In this document: one piece after another, positions 1 through 8,190 of the stretch
Numbering within the stretch: the stretch's first letter is position 1
Layout of the letters: the number at the start of each line of letters is the position of its first letter
Assembly: GCF_024746815.1 (NCBI RefSeq)
Contig: NZ_CP080525.1
Location: 5,078,501-5,142,500, forward strand
DNA: 64,000 nucleotides
Source of the DNA: Mesorhizobium sp. AR07
Lineage (GTDB): Bacteria; Pseudomonadota; Alphaproteobacteria; Rhizobiales; Rhizobiaceae
Direction of reading: 5' to 3'
Notes under the pieces: model-generated
Databases searched by the model: none
What the model saw: the letters and a program-made list of their open reading frames with translations, nothing else
Told to the model about the DNA's origin: nothing
Translations under genes and position numbers: made by a program

Positions 1-765
1 GCGCTGGTTCAGCCCGACCAGATTGTGGTCGTAAATGCCGAAGGCGGTGGTCGAAGGCAGGATGGCGTGGCCGGCCGCGGCAAGGCCGGCAATCGTCTCT
101 TCGATCCAGATGGCCGCCGGCTTGCCGTCGATCTCACTAGTCCGGTGGCCGAGCGATCCGCCAGCCTTCAACTGGTCGTCGACCAGCATGACGGAGCGGC
201 CTGCGCCTGCCGCCAGCTTTGCAGCGGCCAGCCCGGCCGGTCCGGCGCCGACCACCAGCACGTCGCAATGATGGTTGATCTGGTCCGCCGTGCCTGATGA
301 GGTCCAGTCCGTATCAACCTTGCCCAGCCCAGCCATGGCTCGGATGCGTGGTTCGAACATATGCCAGTCCGGCCACATGAAGGTCTTGTAGTAGAACGCC
401 GCCGGAATGAAGCGCGCAAAACGGTCGAGGAAGGCGTTGCGGTCGGCCTGTGCGGTTGGCGTGGCGTTGACGCTTTTCGCCACCAGCCCGTCGCGCGCCG
501 GCTCGGTCGTGGCGCGCGTGTTCGGTGCCGCCCGCAGGCCACCGACATCGACCAGCGCGTTCGGTTCCTCGACGCCGGCGCCCCATATGCCGCGCGGCCG
601 GTGATATTTGAAGCTGCGGCCGACGACCGCGACATCGCCTGCCAGCAGCGCCGAGGCGATGGTGTCGCCGGCAAAGCCATGCACGGTAGCGCCGTCGAAG
701 CTGAACCGGATCGGGCGCGAGCGGTCGATGGCGCTGCCGCCAGTGGCAAGACGCGAGGCGGTCAC
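1..765 (-). CDS. soxA: Sarcosine oxidase alpha subunit, N-terminal part (cut by window edge)
   Basis: This is the largest subunit of the heterotetrameric sarcosine oxidase, which demethylates sarcosine to glycine with formaldehyde or methylene-tetrahydrofolate and peroxide as products, in the cytoplasm. Only the first 255 codons are present. The GTG start overlaps the soxD stop (GTGA). The N-terminal part resembles the Fer2_4-like region of the family and is followed by a dinucleotide-binding motif, VVGAGPAGLAAA, at roughly residues 170-182. The gene order soxB-soxD-soxA is the usual one; soxG would be expected beyond the left edge. I am sure of the family; the C-terminal GcvT-like half is not visible. 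Confidence 0.93.
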   Translation of the reverse strand, partial: MTASRLATGGSAIDRSRPIRFSFDGATVHGFAGDTIASALLAGDVAVVGRSFKYHRPRGIWGAGVEEPNALVDVGGLRAAPNTRATTEPARDGLVAKSVNATPTAQADRNAFLDRFARFIPAAFYYKTFMWPDWHMFEPRIRAMAGLGKVDTDWTSSGTADQINHHCDVLVVGAGPAGLAAAKLAAGAGRSVMLVDDQLKAGGSLGHRTSEIDGKPAAIWIEETIAGLAAAGHAILPSTTAFGIYDHNLVGLNQR

Positions 766-1028
766 GCCGCGCGCTCCCCGCCGAGGGCGGCCGAGGACAG
801 CACCTTGTGGGTGACGGTGTCACGTTCCATGACGAAGAACTCGCTGCAATTCATATGCACCCAGATTTCGCGCGCCGTGCCCTTCGGATTGGTGCGCAGA
901 TAGAGGTAACCGGCCCAGCGATCGATCGGCACATCGGCGCCGTCCGGCCGCGTGTTGCCGGCATCGCCGCCATAGTGGAATTCTGTCTCGTCGCGCGGGC
1001 CGCAGAACGGGCAAGGGAAAAGCTGCAT
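762..1028 (-). CDS. soxD: Sarcosine oxidase delta subunit
   Basis: This 88-residue protein is the small zinc-binding subunit of heterotetrameric sarcosine oxidase. It opens with CPFCGPRDETEF, and the zinc ligands expected from the family can be placed at Cys6, Cys9, His58 and Cys61. Length is normal for SoxD. It overlaps the soxA start by four bases, so the two are translationally coupled, and it is separated from soxB by about 70 bp occupied by a palindromic repeat. Confidence 0.93.
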   Translation of the reverse strand: MQLFPCPFCGPRDETEFHYGGDAGNTRPDGADVPIDRWAGYLYLRTNPKGTAREIWVHMNCSEFFVMERDTVTHKVLSSAALGGERAA

Positions 1029-1051
1029 GATTGCCTCTAGTCTTTGTCTTT

Positions 1052-1100
1052 ATGCATGTCGTTATCCCAAAACCGATGCACACTTTTGGGCGACATGCAT
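1052..1100. repeat. Palindromic intergenic repeat inside the sox operon
   Basis: The two ends are inverted copies of ATGCATGTCG and CGACATGCAT, and the arms continue with complementary CCCAAAA and TTTTGGG blocks, so RNA from either strand would fold into a long hairpin. A related, diverged copy lies at 8078-8124. The element sits between soxB and soxD and touches the soxB stop codon. It belongs to the REP/RIME-like class of short rhizobial repeats; mobility and function are unknown. Confidence 0.8.
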
Positions 1101-2353
1101 TAGTGCGCGATGCCGGAGCCGGCGGCTTCGTCGATCAGCCGCCCGCTGGTGAAGCGATCCAGGTCGAAGGGACGGCTGATGTCGTTGTGCTTGCCGGTCG
1201 CCAGCAATTGCGCCAGCAGCGTGCCGCCGGCGGGAATGGCCTTGAACCCACCGGTGCCCCAGCCGCAATTGAGGAACAGGCCTGGCAAAGGCGATTCGCC
1301 GATGATCGGCGAGGAGTCCGGCACGACGTCGACGATCCCCGCCCATTGCCGCATCAGCTTGAGCTGACCGAAGATCGGGAACATTTCCAGCAGACCGGCA
1401 ATCACAGTTTCCAAGGTCGGCAGATTGCCGCGCTGCGCATAGGAGGGGATGCGGTCGAGCCCGCCGCCGATGACGATCTCGCCCTTGTCCGACTGGCTGA
1501 CATAGACGCCGGTGCCGGGCGACAGCACCACCGTGTCGAGGATCGGCTTGACCGGCTCGGAAACGCAGGCCTGCAGCGCATAGGAGTTGATCGGCAGGCG
1601 AAAACCGGCCTTGACCGCCAGCACCGAGGAATGCCCGGCCACCGCCATGCCGATGCGCTCGGCACGGATCGCGCCACGCGTCGTCTGGACGCCGCGGCAG
1701 CGGCCGCCCTCGATGATGAAATCGGTGATCTCGCAGTTCTGGATGATGTCGACGCCAAGCCGGTTTGCCGCCCGCGCATAACCCCAGGCGACCGCGTCAT
1801 GGCGCGCTGTGCCGGCCCGGCCTTGCCAGATGCCGCCAAACACCGGGAAGCGAGCCTTTGGCGAGAAATTGTAGATCGGCGCCACCCGGCGCACATCCTC
1901 GGGCGAAAACAACTCCGCATCGATGCCGTTGATCTGCATGGCGTTGACGGTGCGCGCGCCGACTTCCATCTCGGCCGTGCTGTGGCAGAGATTGACCATG
2001 CCGCGCTGTGACAGCATGACGTTGTAGTTCAGGTCTTTGGACAGCCCTTCGTAGAGCCGGTGCGCCAGCCCGTAGAGCTCGACGCTTTCCGGATAATAGT
2101 AGTTGGAGCGCACCACGGTGGTGTTGCGGCCGGTGTTGCCGCCGCCGATCCAGCCTTTTTCCAGCACCGCCACCCGGCCGATGTTGTGGTTCTTGGCCAG
2201 ATAATAGGCCGTCGCCAGCCCATGGCCGCCGCCGCCGATGACGATCGCGTCATAGGATGGCTTCGGCTCAGGCGAGCGCCAGGCCGGCTGCCAGCCGGTC
2301 TGGCCGGCCAGGCCCTCCTTGATGAGCGATAGGGCAGAATAGCTTCGGGTCAT
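1100..2353 (-). CDS. soxB: Sarcosine oxidase beta subunit
   Basis: This 417-residue flavoprotein is the catalytic subunit that oxidises sarcosine and carries non-covalent FAD and covalent FMN. The FAD-binding motif YDAIVIGGGGHGLATAYYLA is at about residues 34-53, and a His near residue 185 in ARHDAVAWGYARAA is a candidate for the covalent FMN site (from memory of the family). I chose the ATG at 2353 (MTRSYSALSLIKEGL), the conserved SoxB start; a longer in-frame extension upstream is arginine-rich and lacks family character. First gene of the soxB-D-A operon. Length matches the family. Confidence 0.94.
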   Translation of the reverse strand: MTRSYSALSLIKEGLAGQTGWQPAWRSPEPKPSYDAIVIGGGGHGLATAYYLAKNHNIGRVAVLEKGWIGGGNTGRNTTVVRSNYYYPESVELYGLAHRLYEGLSKDLNYNVMLSQRGMVNLCHSTAEMEVGARTVNAMQINGIDAELFSPEDVRRVAPIYNFSPKARFPVFGGIWQGRAGTARHDAVAWGYARAANRLGVDIIQNCEITDFIIEGGRCRGVQTTRGAIRAERIGMAVAGHSSVLAVKAGFRLPINSYALQACVSEPVKPILDTVVLSPGTGVYVSQSDKGEIVIGGGLDRIPSYAQRGNLPTLETVIAGLLEMFPIFGQLKLMRQWAGIVDVVPDSSPIIGESPLPGLFLNCGWGTGGFKAIPAGGTLLAQLLATGKHNDISRPFDLDRFTSGRLIDEAAGSGIAH

Positions 2354-2435
2354 GGCGTGCCGGACAAGCCTGATTTTTGGAATTGGACGTGGGTCATTGC
2401 ATAGTCTTTTGCAAGGATGCCATCGGTTCGATCGG

Positions 2436-4847
2436 TCACGCCCGCATCGTCTTGCCTTGCGGATCGTATGGCGACGAAGCGATGACGCGCGCACCTCTTT
2501 CGACGCCGACGATGTGGGTTGTCAACTGTGTATCGATGTCAACCGCATCGCGCTCGACCAGCGCCATAGCGAGGCTCTTGCCGACCGTATGGCCGTAGCC
2601 GCCGGAGGTGACGAAGCCGGCCAGCCTGCCCTTGCTCCAGACCGGTTCGTAACCGCTGGCGTCGGCATCCGCCGCGTCGATTTCGAGCGTCACCAGCGTG
2701 CGCCGGGACATGGCCTTCTGCTGCTTGAGAGCCGCCTCGCGGCCGATGAAATCGCCCTTGTCGAAGGCGATCCAGCGATCCATGCCGGTCTCGGCCGGCG
2801 TATAATCCTGCGTGAACTCGCGCGACCAGATGCCGAAGCTCTTTTCAAGCCGCAGCGAATTGACCGCGCCGAAGCCGTATTCAGTCACGCCGAGGCCGTC
2901 GCCCGCGGCCAGCAGCGCGCGGCGCAACGCCGCGTGCTCATTGGCTTGGCAATGAATCTCGTAACCGAGTTCGCCGATGACCGAGAGCCGCCCGACCTTG
3001 GCCCGCACCAAGCCGACATCCAGCGTCTTGCAGGCGAGGAAGCCGAAGGCCTCGTGCGAGACATCCTGATGCGTCAGCCGTTCGAGTAGCCGGCGCGCAT
3101 TGGGGCCGGCCAGCGAGAAGCCGACGACCGTGTCCGAGATGTCGCGGACGGTGACGCCGTCGCCGGGATGCTGTTCGAACCAGCGCATGTGCCACTGGCG
3201 CAGATAATAGGACCCCATGATCCACCAGGTGCCGTCGCCCCAGTTGAAGACGGTGAGGTCGCCCTTGAGCTTGCCGTTTTCGCCAAGCATCGGCGCGAGT
3301 TTTGCGCGTCCCGGCTTGGGCAGCGCACAGGCAAGCATCCGGTCGAGCCAGGCCTCGGCCCGCGGCCCGGTGATCTCGTAGCGCGAGAAGGCAGTGATAT
3401 CGAGCAGGCCGACGCCTTCGCGCACCTTGCGGCATTCCTGCGCGACGATGTCGAAGGCGTTGGAGCGCTTCAGTGTCGGCGTTTCGACGAACCCTTGCGG
3501 CGCGAAATAGAGCGGCACTTCCATGCCCCAGGAATTGCCCCAGCGCGCGCCGGCCGCATCCATGGCGTCATGCGCGCCGGCCGTCTTCAAAGGCCGTCCC
3601 GCCGGCAGCTGCTCATTGGGATAGCTCATGACGAAGCGGCGCGAATAGAACTGTCCGGTGGTCTGCCTGATGTATTCGCGGTTGGAGGCGAAGTCGCCAT
3701 AGCGGGCGATGTCCATACCGTAGACATCGGCTTCCGGCTCGCCATGGATCATCCATTCGGCGAGCGACTTGCCGACGCCGCCGCCTTGCAGGAAGCCGGC
3801 CATGACGCCGCAGGCCACCCAGTAATTGGGCACGCCACGCACCGGGCCGACCAGCGGATTGCCGTCCGGCGAGAAGGTGAAAGCACCGTTCACCCAGCGC
3901 TTGATGCCGGCATTCTCCAGGCAGGGGTAACGGCTGAAGCCGAGCGCCAGCTCGCCGGCGATACGGTCGGTGTCTTCCTGGATCAGTTCGATGCCGTAAT
4001 CCCACGGCGCGCCGTCCATGTTCCAGTGCTTGTGGTTGATCTCATAGATGCCGAGCAGCAGGCCTTTCTGCTCCTGACGCATATAGGTGAAACCTTCGAG
4101 ATCGACGATCAGCGGCAACTCCCGGTCCAGCGCCTGGATTTCGGGCAGCGCCTCGGTGACGAGATAGTGGTGCTCCATCGGCGATACCGGCAGGTCGATG
4201 CCGGCCATCCTGCCGACCTGCTTGGCCCACAGGCCGCCGGCATTGACGACGTGCTCGGCAATGACGGTGCCCTTCTCGGTGACGACGTCCCAGCTGCCGT
4301 CGGCGCGGCGGTTAAGGCCCAGCACGCGGTTGTGCTCGATGATATCGGCGCCGCGCCGCTTTGCCGCCTTGGCATAGGCGTGGACGACGCCCGAGGGATC
4401 GATATGGCCCTCGCGCGCGGCATAGAGGCCGCCCAGCATGCCGTCGGTGTTGAGGATCGGGCAGCGCTGCCGGATCTCGTCGACGCCGACCAGATGAACA
4501 TCGTCAATGCCCATGGTCTGGAAGATGCGGTAGGAGGCCTTGAGCCATTCCCAGCGCTCCGGCGCCGAGGCGACCGAGATGCCGCCGGTCATATGCATGC
4601 CGATGCTCTGGCCCGATTCCGCCTCGACCTCCGAAAGCAGGTCGATCGTATAGGCCTGCAGCGCGGCGATGTTGGGATCGGCGTTCAGCGCATGGAAGCC
4701 GCCGGCCGCGTGCCAGCTCGATCCTGATGTCAGCACCTCGCGTTCGATCAGCGCGACGTCGCTCCAGCCGAACTTGGCCAGGTGATAGAGCACCGAGGCT
4801 CCAACCACGCCGCCGCCGATGACGATCGCCCGGTATTGGGATTTCAT
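2436..4847 (-). CDS. FAD-dependent dehydrogenase with GcvT domain (dimethylglycine/sarcosine dehydrogenase-like)
   Basis: This 803-residue protein has an N-terminal DAO-type flavin domain (RAIVIGGGVVGASVLYHLA, residues 5-24), the SGSSWHAAG segment typical of covalent FAD attachment through His, a central FAO-type linker, and a C-terminal GcvT-like tetrahydrofolate-binding half from about residue 430. The family demethylates dimethylglycine or sarcosine and passes the methyl carbon to tetrahydrofolate. It lies just upstream of soxBDA, 82 bp away and on the same strand, so the two could act in sequence on betaine breakdown products. The start at 4847 (MKSQYRAIV) places the Rossmann motif at the N-terminus; an ATG at 4898 would add 17 unlikely residues. 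The exact substrate is not fixed by sequence. Confidence 0.88.
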   Translation of the reverse strand: MKSQYRAIVIGGGVVGASVLYHLAKFGWSDVALIEREVLTSGSSWHAAGGFHALNADPNIAALQAYTIDLLSEVEAESGQSIGMHMTGGISVASAPERWEWLKASYRIFQTMGIDDVHLVGVDEIRQRCPILNTDGMLGGLYAAREGHIDPSGVVHAYAKAAKRRGADIIEHNRVLGLNRRADGSWDVVTEKGTVIAEHVVNAGGLWAKQVGRMAGIDLPVSPMEHHYLVTEALPEIQALDRELPLIVDLEGFTYMRQEQKGLLLGIYEINHKHWNMDGAPWDYGIELIQEDTDRIAGELALGFSRYPCLENAGIKRWVNGAFTFSPDGNPLVGPVRGVPNYWVACGVMAGFLQGGGVGKSLAEWMIHGEPEADVYGMDIARYGDFASNREYIRQTTGQFYSRRFVMSYPNEQLPAGRPLKTAGAHDAMDAAGARWGNSWGMEVPLYFAPQGFVETPTLKRSNAFDIVAQECRKVREGVGLLDITAFSRYEITGPRAEAWLDRMLACALPKPGRAKLAPMLGENGKLKGDLTVFNWGDGTWWIMGSYYLRQWHMRWFEQHPGDGVTVRDISDTVVGFSLAGPNARRLLERLTHQDVSHEAFGFLACKTLDVGLVRAKVGRLSVIGELGYEIHCQANEHAALRRALLAAGDGLGVTEYGFGAVNSLRLEKSFGIWSREFTQDYTPAETGMDRWIAFDKGDFIGREAALKQQKAMSRRTLVTLEIDAADADASGYEPVWSKGRLAGFVTSGGYGHTVGKSLAMALVERDAVDIDTQLTTHIVGVERGARVIASSPYDPQGKTMRA

Positions 4848-5025
4848 CTTCTTGCACTCCACCCAGTCACTGCGGCACAGCCTATCGGCATTGTACATAG
4901 GTGTCTAGTGCCTGCCCAACGTCGATGCAAGAAGCCGTTCCGGCGTCGTGGCAGGAACCAAACGTGCTGGCTATTGAGGTGTCGCGCCAGGCGAGGTTGT
5001 CAGGGCGCGGCGACCGATGGCTGCG

Positions 5026-5691
5026 CTACCGGTTGCCGGAAATGGTCTTTTCCACATAGCGCGAGAACTCCTCGACATCCTCTGCCGGGGGCTCCTGGCC
5101 GGTGAAGCTGCGCAGATAAGCGGCGACATGAGGCAGGCGGCTGCCCATCGGCTCGTTGAGTTCGAGCGAGTAATAGCCGATCTGCATGAAATAGAGCACG
5201 CGGGCTCGCACGAACGCGTCTTCCTCGTCGTAGCCATGACGCATGAACATCTCGCGAATGGCATCGACGCGCTCCTCGTCGGCCTCGTCGAGCACGCGCC
5301 TGATGGCAGGCGAGCGACGGGCCCAGGCCCTGATCGCGAAATCGAGCTGCGGATCGAACAGCCTTTCGTCCACCCAGCATTCGAAAATGCTCATCACCCC
5401 GCGGATGACGGTCGCGGAGGGGCGCCTGGCGCGTTCGACGATGAACCTGGTGTTGGTCTGCCGCCAGTAATCCAACAACTGGTCGAGCAGGTCCTGCCGG
5501 CTCTTGAAATACCAGTAGAAGCTGGAGCGCGACACGTCGAGCTTCTGGCCGAGCGTCAGCACACGGACGCGTTCGACGCCATCCGAGATCAACGTTTCAA
5601 GCGCAAGCTTCAGCCAGTCTTCGCGGGTGGCCTTGACGTTGCCGGTGGCGCCGGCGCGCTGGATCGTCGTATCGGTGGCTTCCATCGACAT
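5026..5691 (-). CDS. TetR-family transcriptional regulator
   Basis: This protein of about 221 residues has a typical N-terminal TetR helix-turn-helix (LTLGQKLDVSRSSFYWYFKSRQDLLDQLL) and an all-helical ligand domain. It lies between the dimethylglycine dehydrogenase-like gene and a divergent aldehyde dehydrogenase, so it probably represses one or both. The start is uncertain: GTG at 5703, ATG at 5691 and ATG at 5685 are in frame and none has a clear ribosome site. A perfect dyad 37-52 bp upstream of the chosen start is a candidate autoregulatory operator. The ligand is unknown; a methylated amine or an aldehyde is plausible from context only. Confidence 0.88.
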   Translation of the reverse strand: MSMEATDTTIQRAGATGNVKATREDWLKLALETLISDGVERVRVLTLGQKLDVSRSSFYWYFKSRQDLLDQLLDYWRQTNTRFIVERARRPSATVIRGVMSIFECWVDERLFDPQLDFAIRAWARRSPAIRRVLDEADEERVDAIREMFMRHGYDEEDAFVRARVLYFMQIGYYSLELNEPMGSRLPHVAAYLRSFTGQEPPAEDVEEFSRYVEKTISGNR

Positions 5692-5727
5692 GACGCATGA
5701 CACGCTGCATTAGGCAAATCAAGGCTA

Positions 5728-5743
5728 TGGACACTTCTGTCCA
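5728..5743. promoter_or_regulatory. Candidate TetR operator 1
   Basis: TGGACA-CTTC-TGTCCA is a perfect 6+4+6 dyad just upstream of the TetR gene in the divergent region shared with the aldehyde dehydrogenase. Assignment to this regulator is by position only. Confidence 0.5.
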
Positions 5744-5888
5744 GGGCAATTCGATCTGGCCCGGATGATGCGTCGGGGATGTCAGCTGGATCGAGGTCGA
5801 TGCGGCATCGCGGCCGCCGCACCGTCGGCGTGCCGCCAAGTCGAGGGATTTTTGTCGCGGCGGCTAGTCCACTGCGTGCTTTCCCGCA

Positions 5889-5921
5889 AGACAATTGTCT
5901 GTCAAATACCAGTTCAGACAG
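5889..5921. promoter_or_regulatory. Candidate TetR operator 2, ahead of aldehyde dehydrogenase
   Basis: AGACAATTGTCT (5889-5900) is a perfect 12-bp palindrome. It overlaps a wider CTGTC...GACAG dyad that ends at 5921. The half-site resembles the GGACA/AGACA half of the dyad at 5728-5743. It lies 60-70 bp before the aldehyde dehydrogenase start. Inference from symmetry and position. Confidence 0.45.
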
Positions 5922-5959
5922 ATGCCGCCGCGCGGCCAGCCAGCAGGGACGACACGAAC

Positions 5960-7399
5960 ATGACGCTGTTTCGACAGAACCTCATCGATGGCGAATGGGT
6001 CGGCGACGCCGGTTCCCGCAACATCAACCCCTCGGATACCGGCGATGTCGTCGGCGACTATGCCTCGGCGGGCGCCGCGCAGGCGGGGCAGGCGATCGCC
6101 GCGGCCAAGGCGGCCTTCCCGACATGGTCGCGTTCCGGTCCGCTGGCGCGCCACGCCGTGCTGAAGAAAGCGTCGGACGAGATTATGGCGCGCAAGGACG
6201 AGATCGGCCGCAACCTGGCGCGCGAGGAAGGCAAGACGCTGGCCGAAGGCATCGGCGAGACCATTCGCGCCGCCCAGATCTTCGATTTCTTTGCCGGCGA
6301 AACATTGCGCCTGTCGGGCGAGGTCGTTCCAAGCGTGCGCCCGGGCGTCGGCGTCGAGATCACCCGCGAAGCGGTCGGCGTGGTCGGCATTATCACGCCG
6401 TGGAATTTCCCGATCGCCATTCCGGCCTGGAAGATCGCTCCGGCCCTGGCGCATGGCAACACCATCGTCTTCAAGCCGGCCGAGCTCGTTCCCGAGAGTG
6501 CCTGGTCCATCGTCGACATCCTGCATCGCGCCGGCCTGCCGAAGGGCGTGCTCAATCTCGTCATGGGCAAGGGCTCGGTCGTCGGCCAGGCCATGCTCGA
6601 CAGCCCCGATGTCAATGCCATCACCTTCACCGGCTCGGTCGGCACCGGCAAGCGCGTCGCCGCGGCAAGCATCGAGCACATGCGCAAGTTCCAGCTCGAA
6701 ATGGGCGGCAAGAACCCTCTGGTCGTGCTCGACGATGCCGATCTTGCGGTCGCTGTCGATTGCGCCCTCAACGGCGCCTTCTTCTCGACCGGTCAGCGCT
6801 GCACGGCATCGTCCAGGCTGATCGTGACCGACGCCATTCATGACCGTTTCGTCGATGCCCTCAAGGATCGCATGGGCAAACTGGTCATCGGCGACGCGCT
6901 CGACGCGCAAACCCAGATCGGTCCGGTCGTCGACGCAACCCAGCTGAAGCAGGACGAGGATTACATCGCCATCGGTCGCGCGGAGGGCGCCGAGCTGGCC
7001 TTCGGCGGTGAGCGGCTCGACCGCAAGACGCCGGGCTTCTACCTGCGGCCGGCGCTGCTGACGCAGGCCACCAACGCCATGCGCAGTTCGCGCGAGGAGA
7101 TTTTCGGGCCTGTCGCCAGCGTCATCCGCGTCAAGGATTACGACGAGGCGCTGGCTGTCGCCAACGACACGCCGTTCGGCTTGACCTCGGGCATCTGCAC
7201 CTCGAGCCTCAAGCATGCCACCCACTTCAAGCGCAATTCGGAGGCCGGCATGGTAATGGTCAACCTGCCGACGGCGGGTGTCGACTTCCACGTTCCGTTC
7301 GGCGGCCGCAAGGGCTCGAGCTATGGTCCACGTGAACAGGGCCGCTATGCGGCGGAATTCTACACCACGGTGAAGACCGCCTATACATTCGCAGGCTGA
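5960..7399 (+). CDS. NAD(P)-dependent aldehyde dehydrogenase (ketoglutarate/succinate semialdehyde type)
   Basis: This 479-residue aldehyde dehydrogenase has TPWNFPIAIPAWK, the LEMGGKNP general-base Glu segment and the catalytic Cys in FFSTGQRCTASS. The GVVGIITPWNFP and C-terminal HVPFGGRKGSSYGPREQG segments resemble alpha-ketoglutaric semialdehyde dehydrogenases. It oxidises an aldehyde to its acid in the cytoplasm. The ATG at 5960 is chosen because MTLFRQNLIDGEW is the normal family start; the in-frame extension upstream runs through the promoter. It is divergent from the TetR gene, which probably controls it. The true substrate cannot be told from sequence; in this setting it may act on an aldehyde from amine catabolism. 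Confidence 0.9.
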   Translation: MTLFRQNLIDGEWVGDAGSRNINPSDTGDVVGDYASAGAAQAGQAIAAAKAAFPTWSRSGPLARHAVLKKASDEIMARKDEIGRNLAREEGKTLAEGIGETIRAAQIFDFFAGETLRLSGEVVPSVRPGVGVEITREAVGVVGIITPWNFPIAIPAWKIAPALAHGNTIVFKPAELVPESAWSIVDILHRAGLPKGVLNLVMGKGSVVGQAMLDSPDVNAITFTGSVGTGKRVAAASIEHMRKFQLEMGGKNPLVVLDDADLAVAVDCALNGAFFSTGQRCTASSRLIVTDAIHDRFVDALKDRMGKLVIGDALDAQTQIGPVVDATQLKQDEDYIAIGRAEGAELAFGGERLDRKTPGFYLRPALLTQATNAMRSSREEIFGPVASVIRVKDYDEALAVANDTPFGLTSGICTSSLKHATHFKRNSEAGMVMVNLPTAGVDFHVPFGGRKGSSYGPREQGRYAAEFYTTVKTAYTFAG

Positions 7400-7441
7400 T
7401 CGGCCACTGGCCGATCATGCCGGCTGATCGGCCGTCAGCCG
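7398..7441. other. Two tandem hairpins between aldehyde dehydrogenase and DUF1349 gene
   Basis: GATCGGCCA-C-TGGCCGATC (7398-7416) is a perfect dyad that begins within the aldehyde dehydrogenase stop codon. A second dyad, CGGCTGA...TCAGCCG, follows at 7421-7441. No U-tract follows, so transcript stabilisation or partial termination is more likely than a simple terminator. Confidence 0.55.
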
Positions 7442-7489
7442 ATCATGCTGGCGGCACGCACATCAAGGACACCGGACCGACGCAAAGCG

Positions 7490-8065
7490 ATGACATTGCA
7501 AGACCTGACCTGGCTCAATCCGCCGCCGCATCATGCCATCGACGGCGATGCCGTTCGTGTGCGCACCGGCAAGGAGACCGATTTCTGGCGCGAGACCTTC
7601 TACGGTTTCTGGCGCGACAACGGCCACTTCCTTTACCGGCGGGTCGAGGGTGATTTCACCGCCGAAGTCACCGTCGAGGGCCGCTACGAAGTGCTCTACG
7701 ACCAGGCCGGATTGATGGTCCGGCTCAGCGAAACGCACTGGATCAAGGCCGGCATCGAATACACCGACGGCGTGATGTATTTTTCCGTCGTCGTCACCAA
7801 CGATGCCTCGGACTGGTCGCTGGCCACCATTCCGGCCGGTCCGCACGGCGTACGGATCCGGTTGACCCGTCATGCCGAGACGATCCGCATCCAGTACCTC
7901 GATGCCTCCGATGGCCACTGGAAGCCCGTGCGGCTCGCCTATTTTCCGATCTCGAAGGCTGTCGATGTCGGCATGATGTGCTGTTCGCCGCAACGCGAGG
8001 GTTTCGAGGCCACATTCTCCGGTTTCTCGGTCGGTCCGCCGATATCGCGCGAATTGCACGATTGA
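7490..8065 (+). CDS. DUF1349 family protein (concanavalin-like fold)
   Basis: This 191-residue protein has no signal peptide. It matches the pattern of the DUF1349 family: a jelly-roll with FWRETFYGFWRDNGHFLYRRVEGDF near the N-terminus and WIKAGIEYTDGVMYFSVVVTNDASDW in the middle, as in the yeast YeaD/Ree1-like 'regulation of enolase' group. Molecular function is not established. The start ATG at 7490 (MTLQDLTW) is preferred over an upstream in-frame ATG at 7445 that lies close to the hairpins. It follows the aldehyde dehydrogenase by 90 bp and is probably co-transcribed with it. Confidence 0.8.
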   Translation: MTLQDLTWLNPPPHHAIDGDAVRVRTGKETDFWRETFYGFWRDNGHFLYRRVEGDFTAEVTVEGRYEVLYDQAGLMVRLSETHWIKAGIEYTDGVMYFSVVVTNDASDWSLATIPAGPHGVRIRLTRHAETIRIQYLDASDGHWKPVRLAYFPISKAVDVGMMCCSPQREGFEATFSGFSVGPPISRELHD

Positions 8066-8077
8066 AGCCTGCGCCTG

Positions 8078-8124
8078 TGCATGTCGCCCAAAAGTGGTCC
8101 CGGTTTTTGGGACAACGACATGCA
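8078..8124. repeat. Palindromic intergenic repeat, second copy
   Basis: TGCATGTCGCCCAAAAG and its inverse GACATGCAT flank a central CCCGGTTTTTGGG. The element is a diverged copy, in the other orientation, of the one at 1052-1100. It lies at the convergent junction between the DUF1349 gene and the glycosyltransferase, where it can serve as a hairpin for both transcripts. Confidence 0.75.
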
Positions 8125-8190
8125 TCAAACAAAGACCTGAAGCGCGTCGCCTAGGTCCGTTTCAACGCGACGCGCTTCAGGCGCCTCAAA

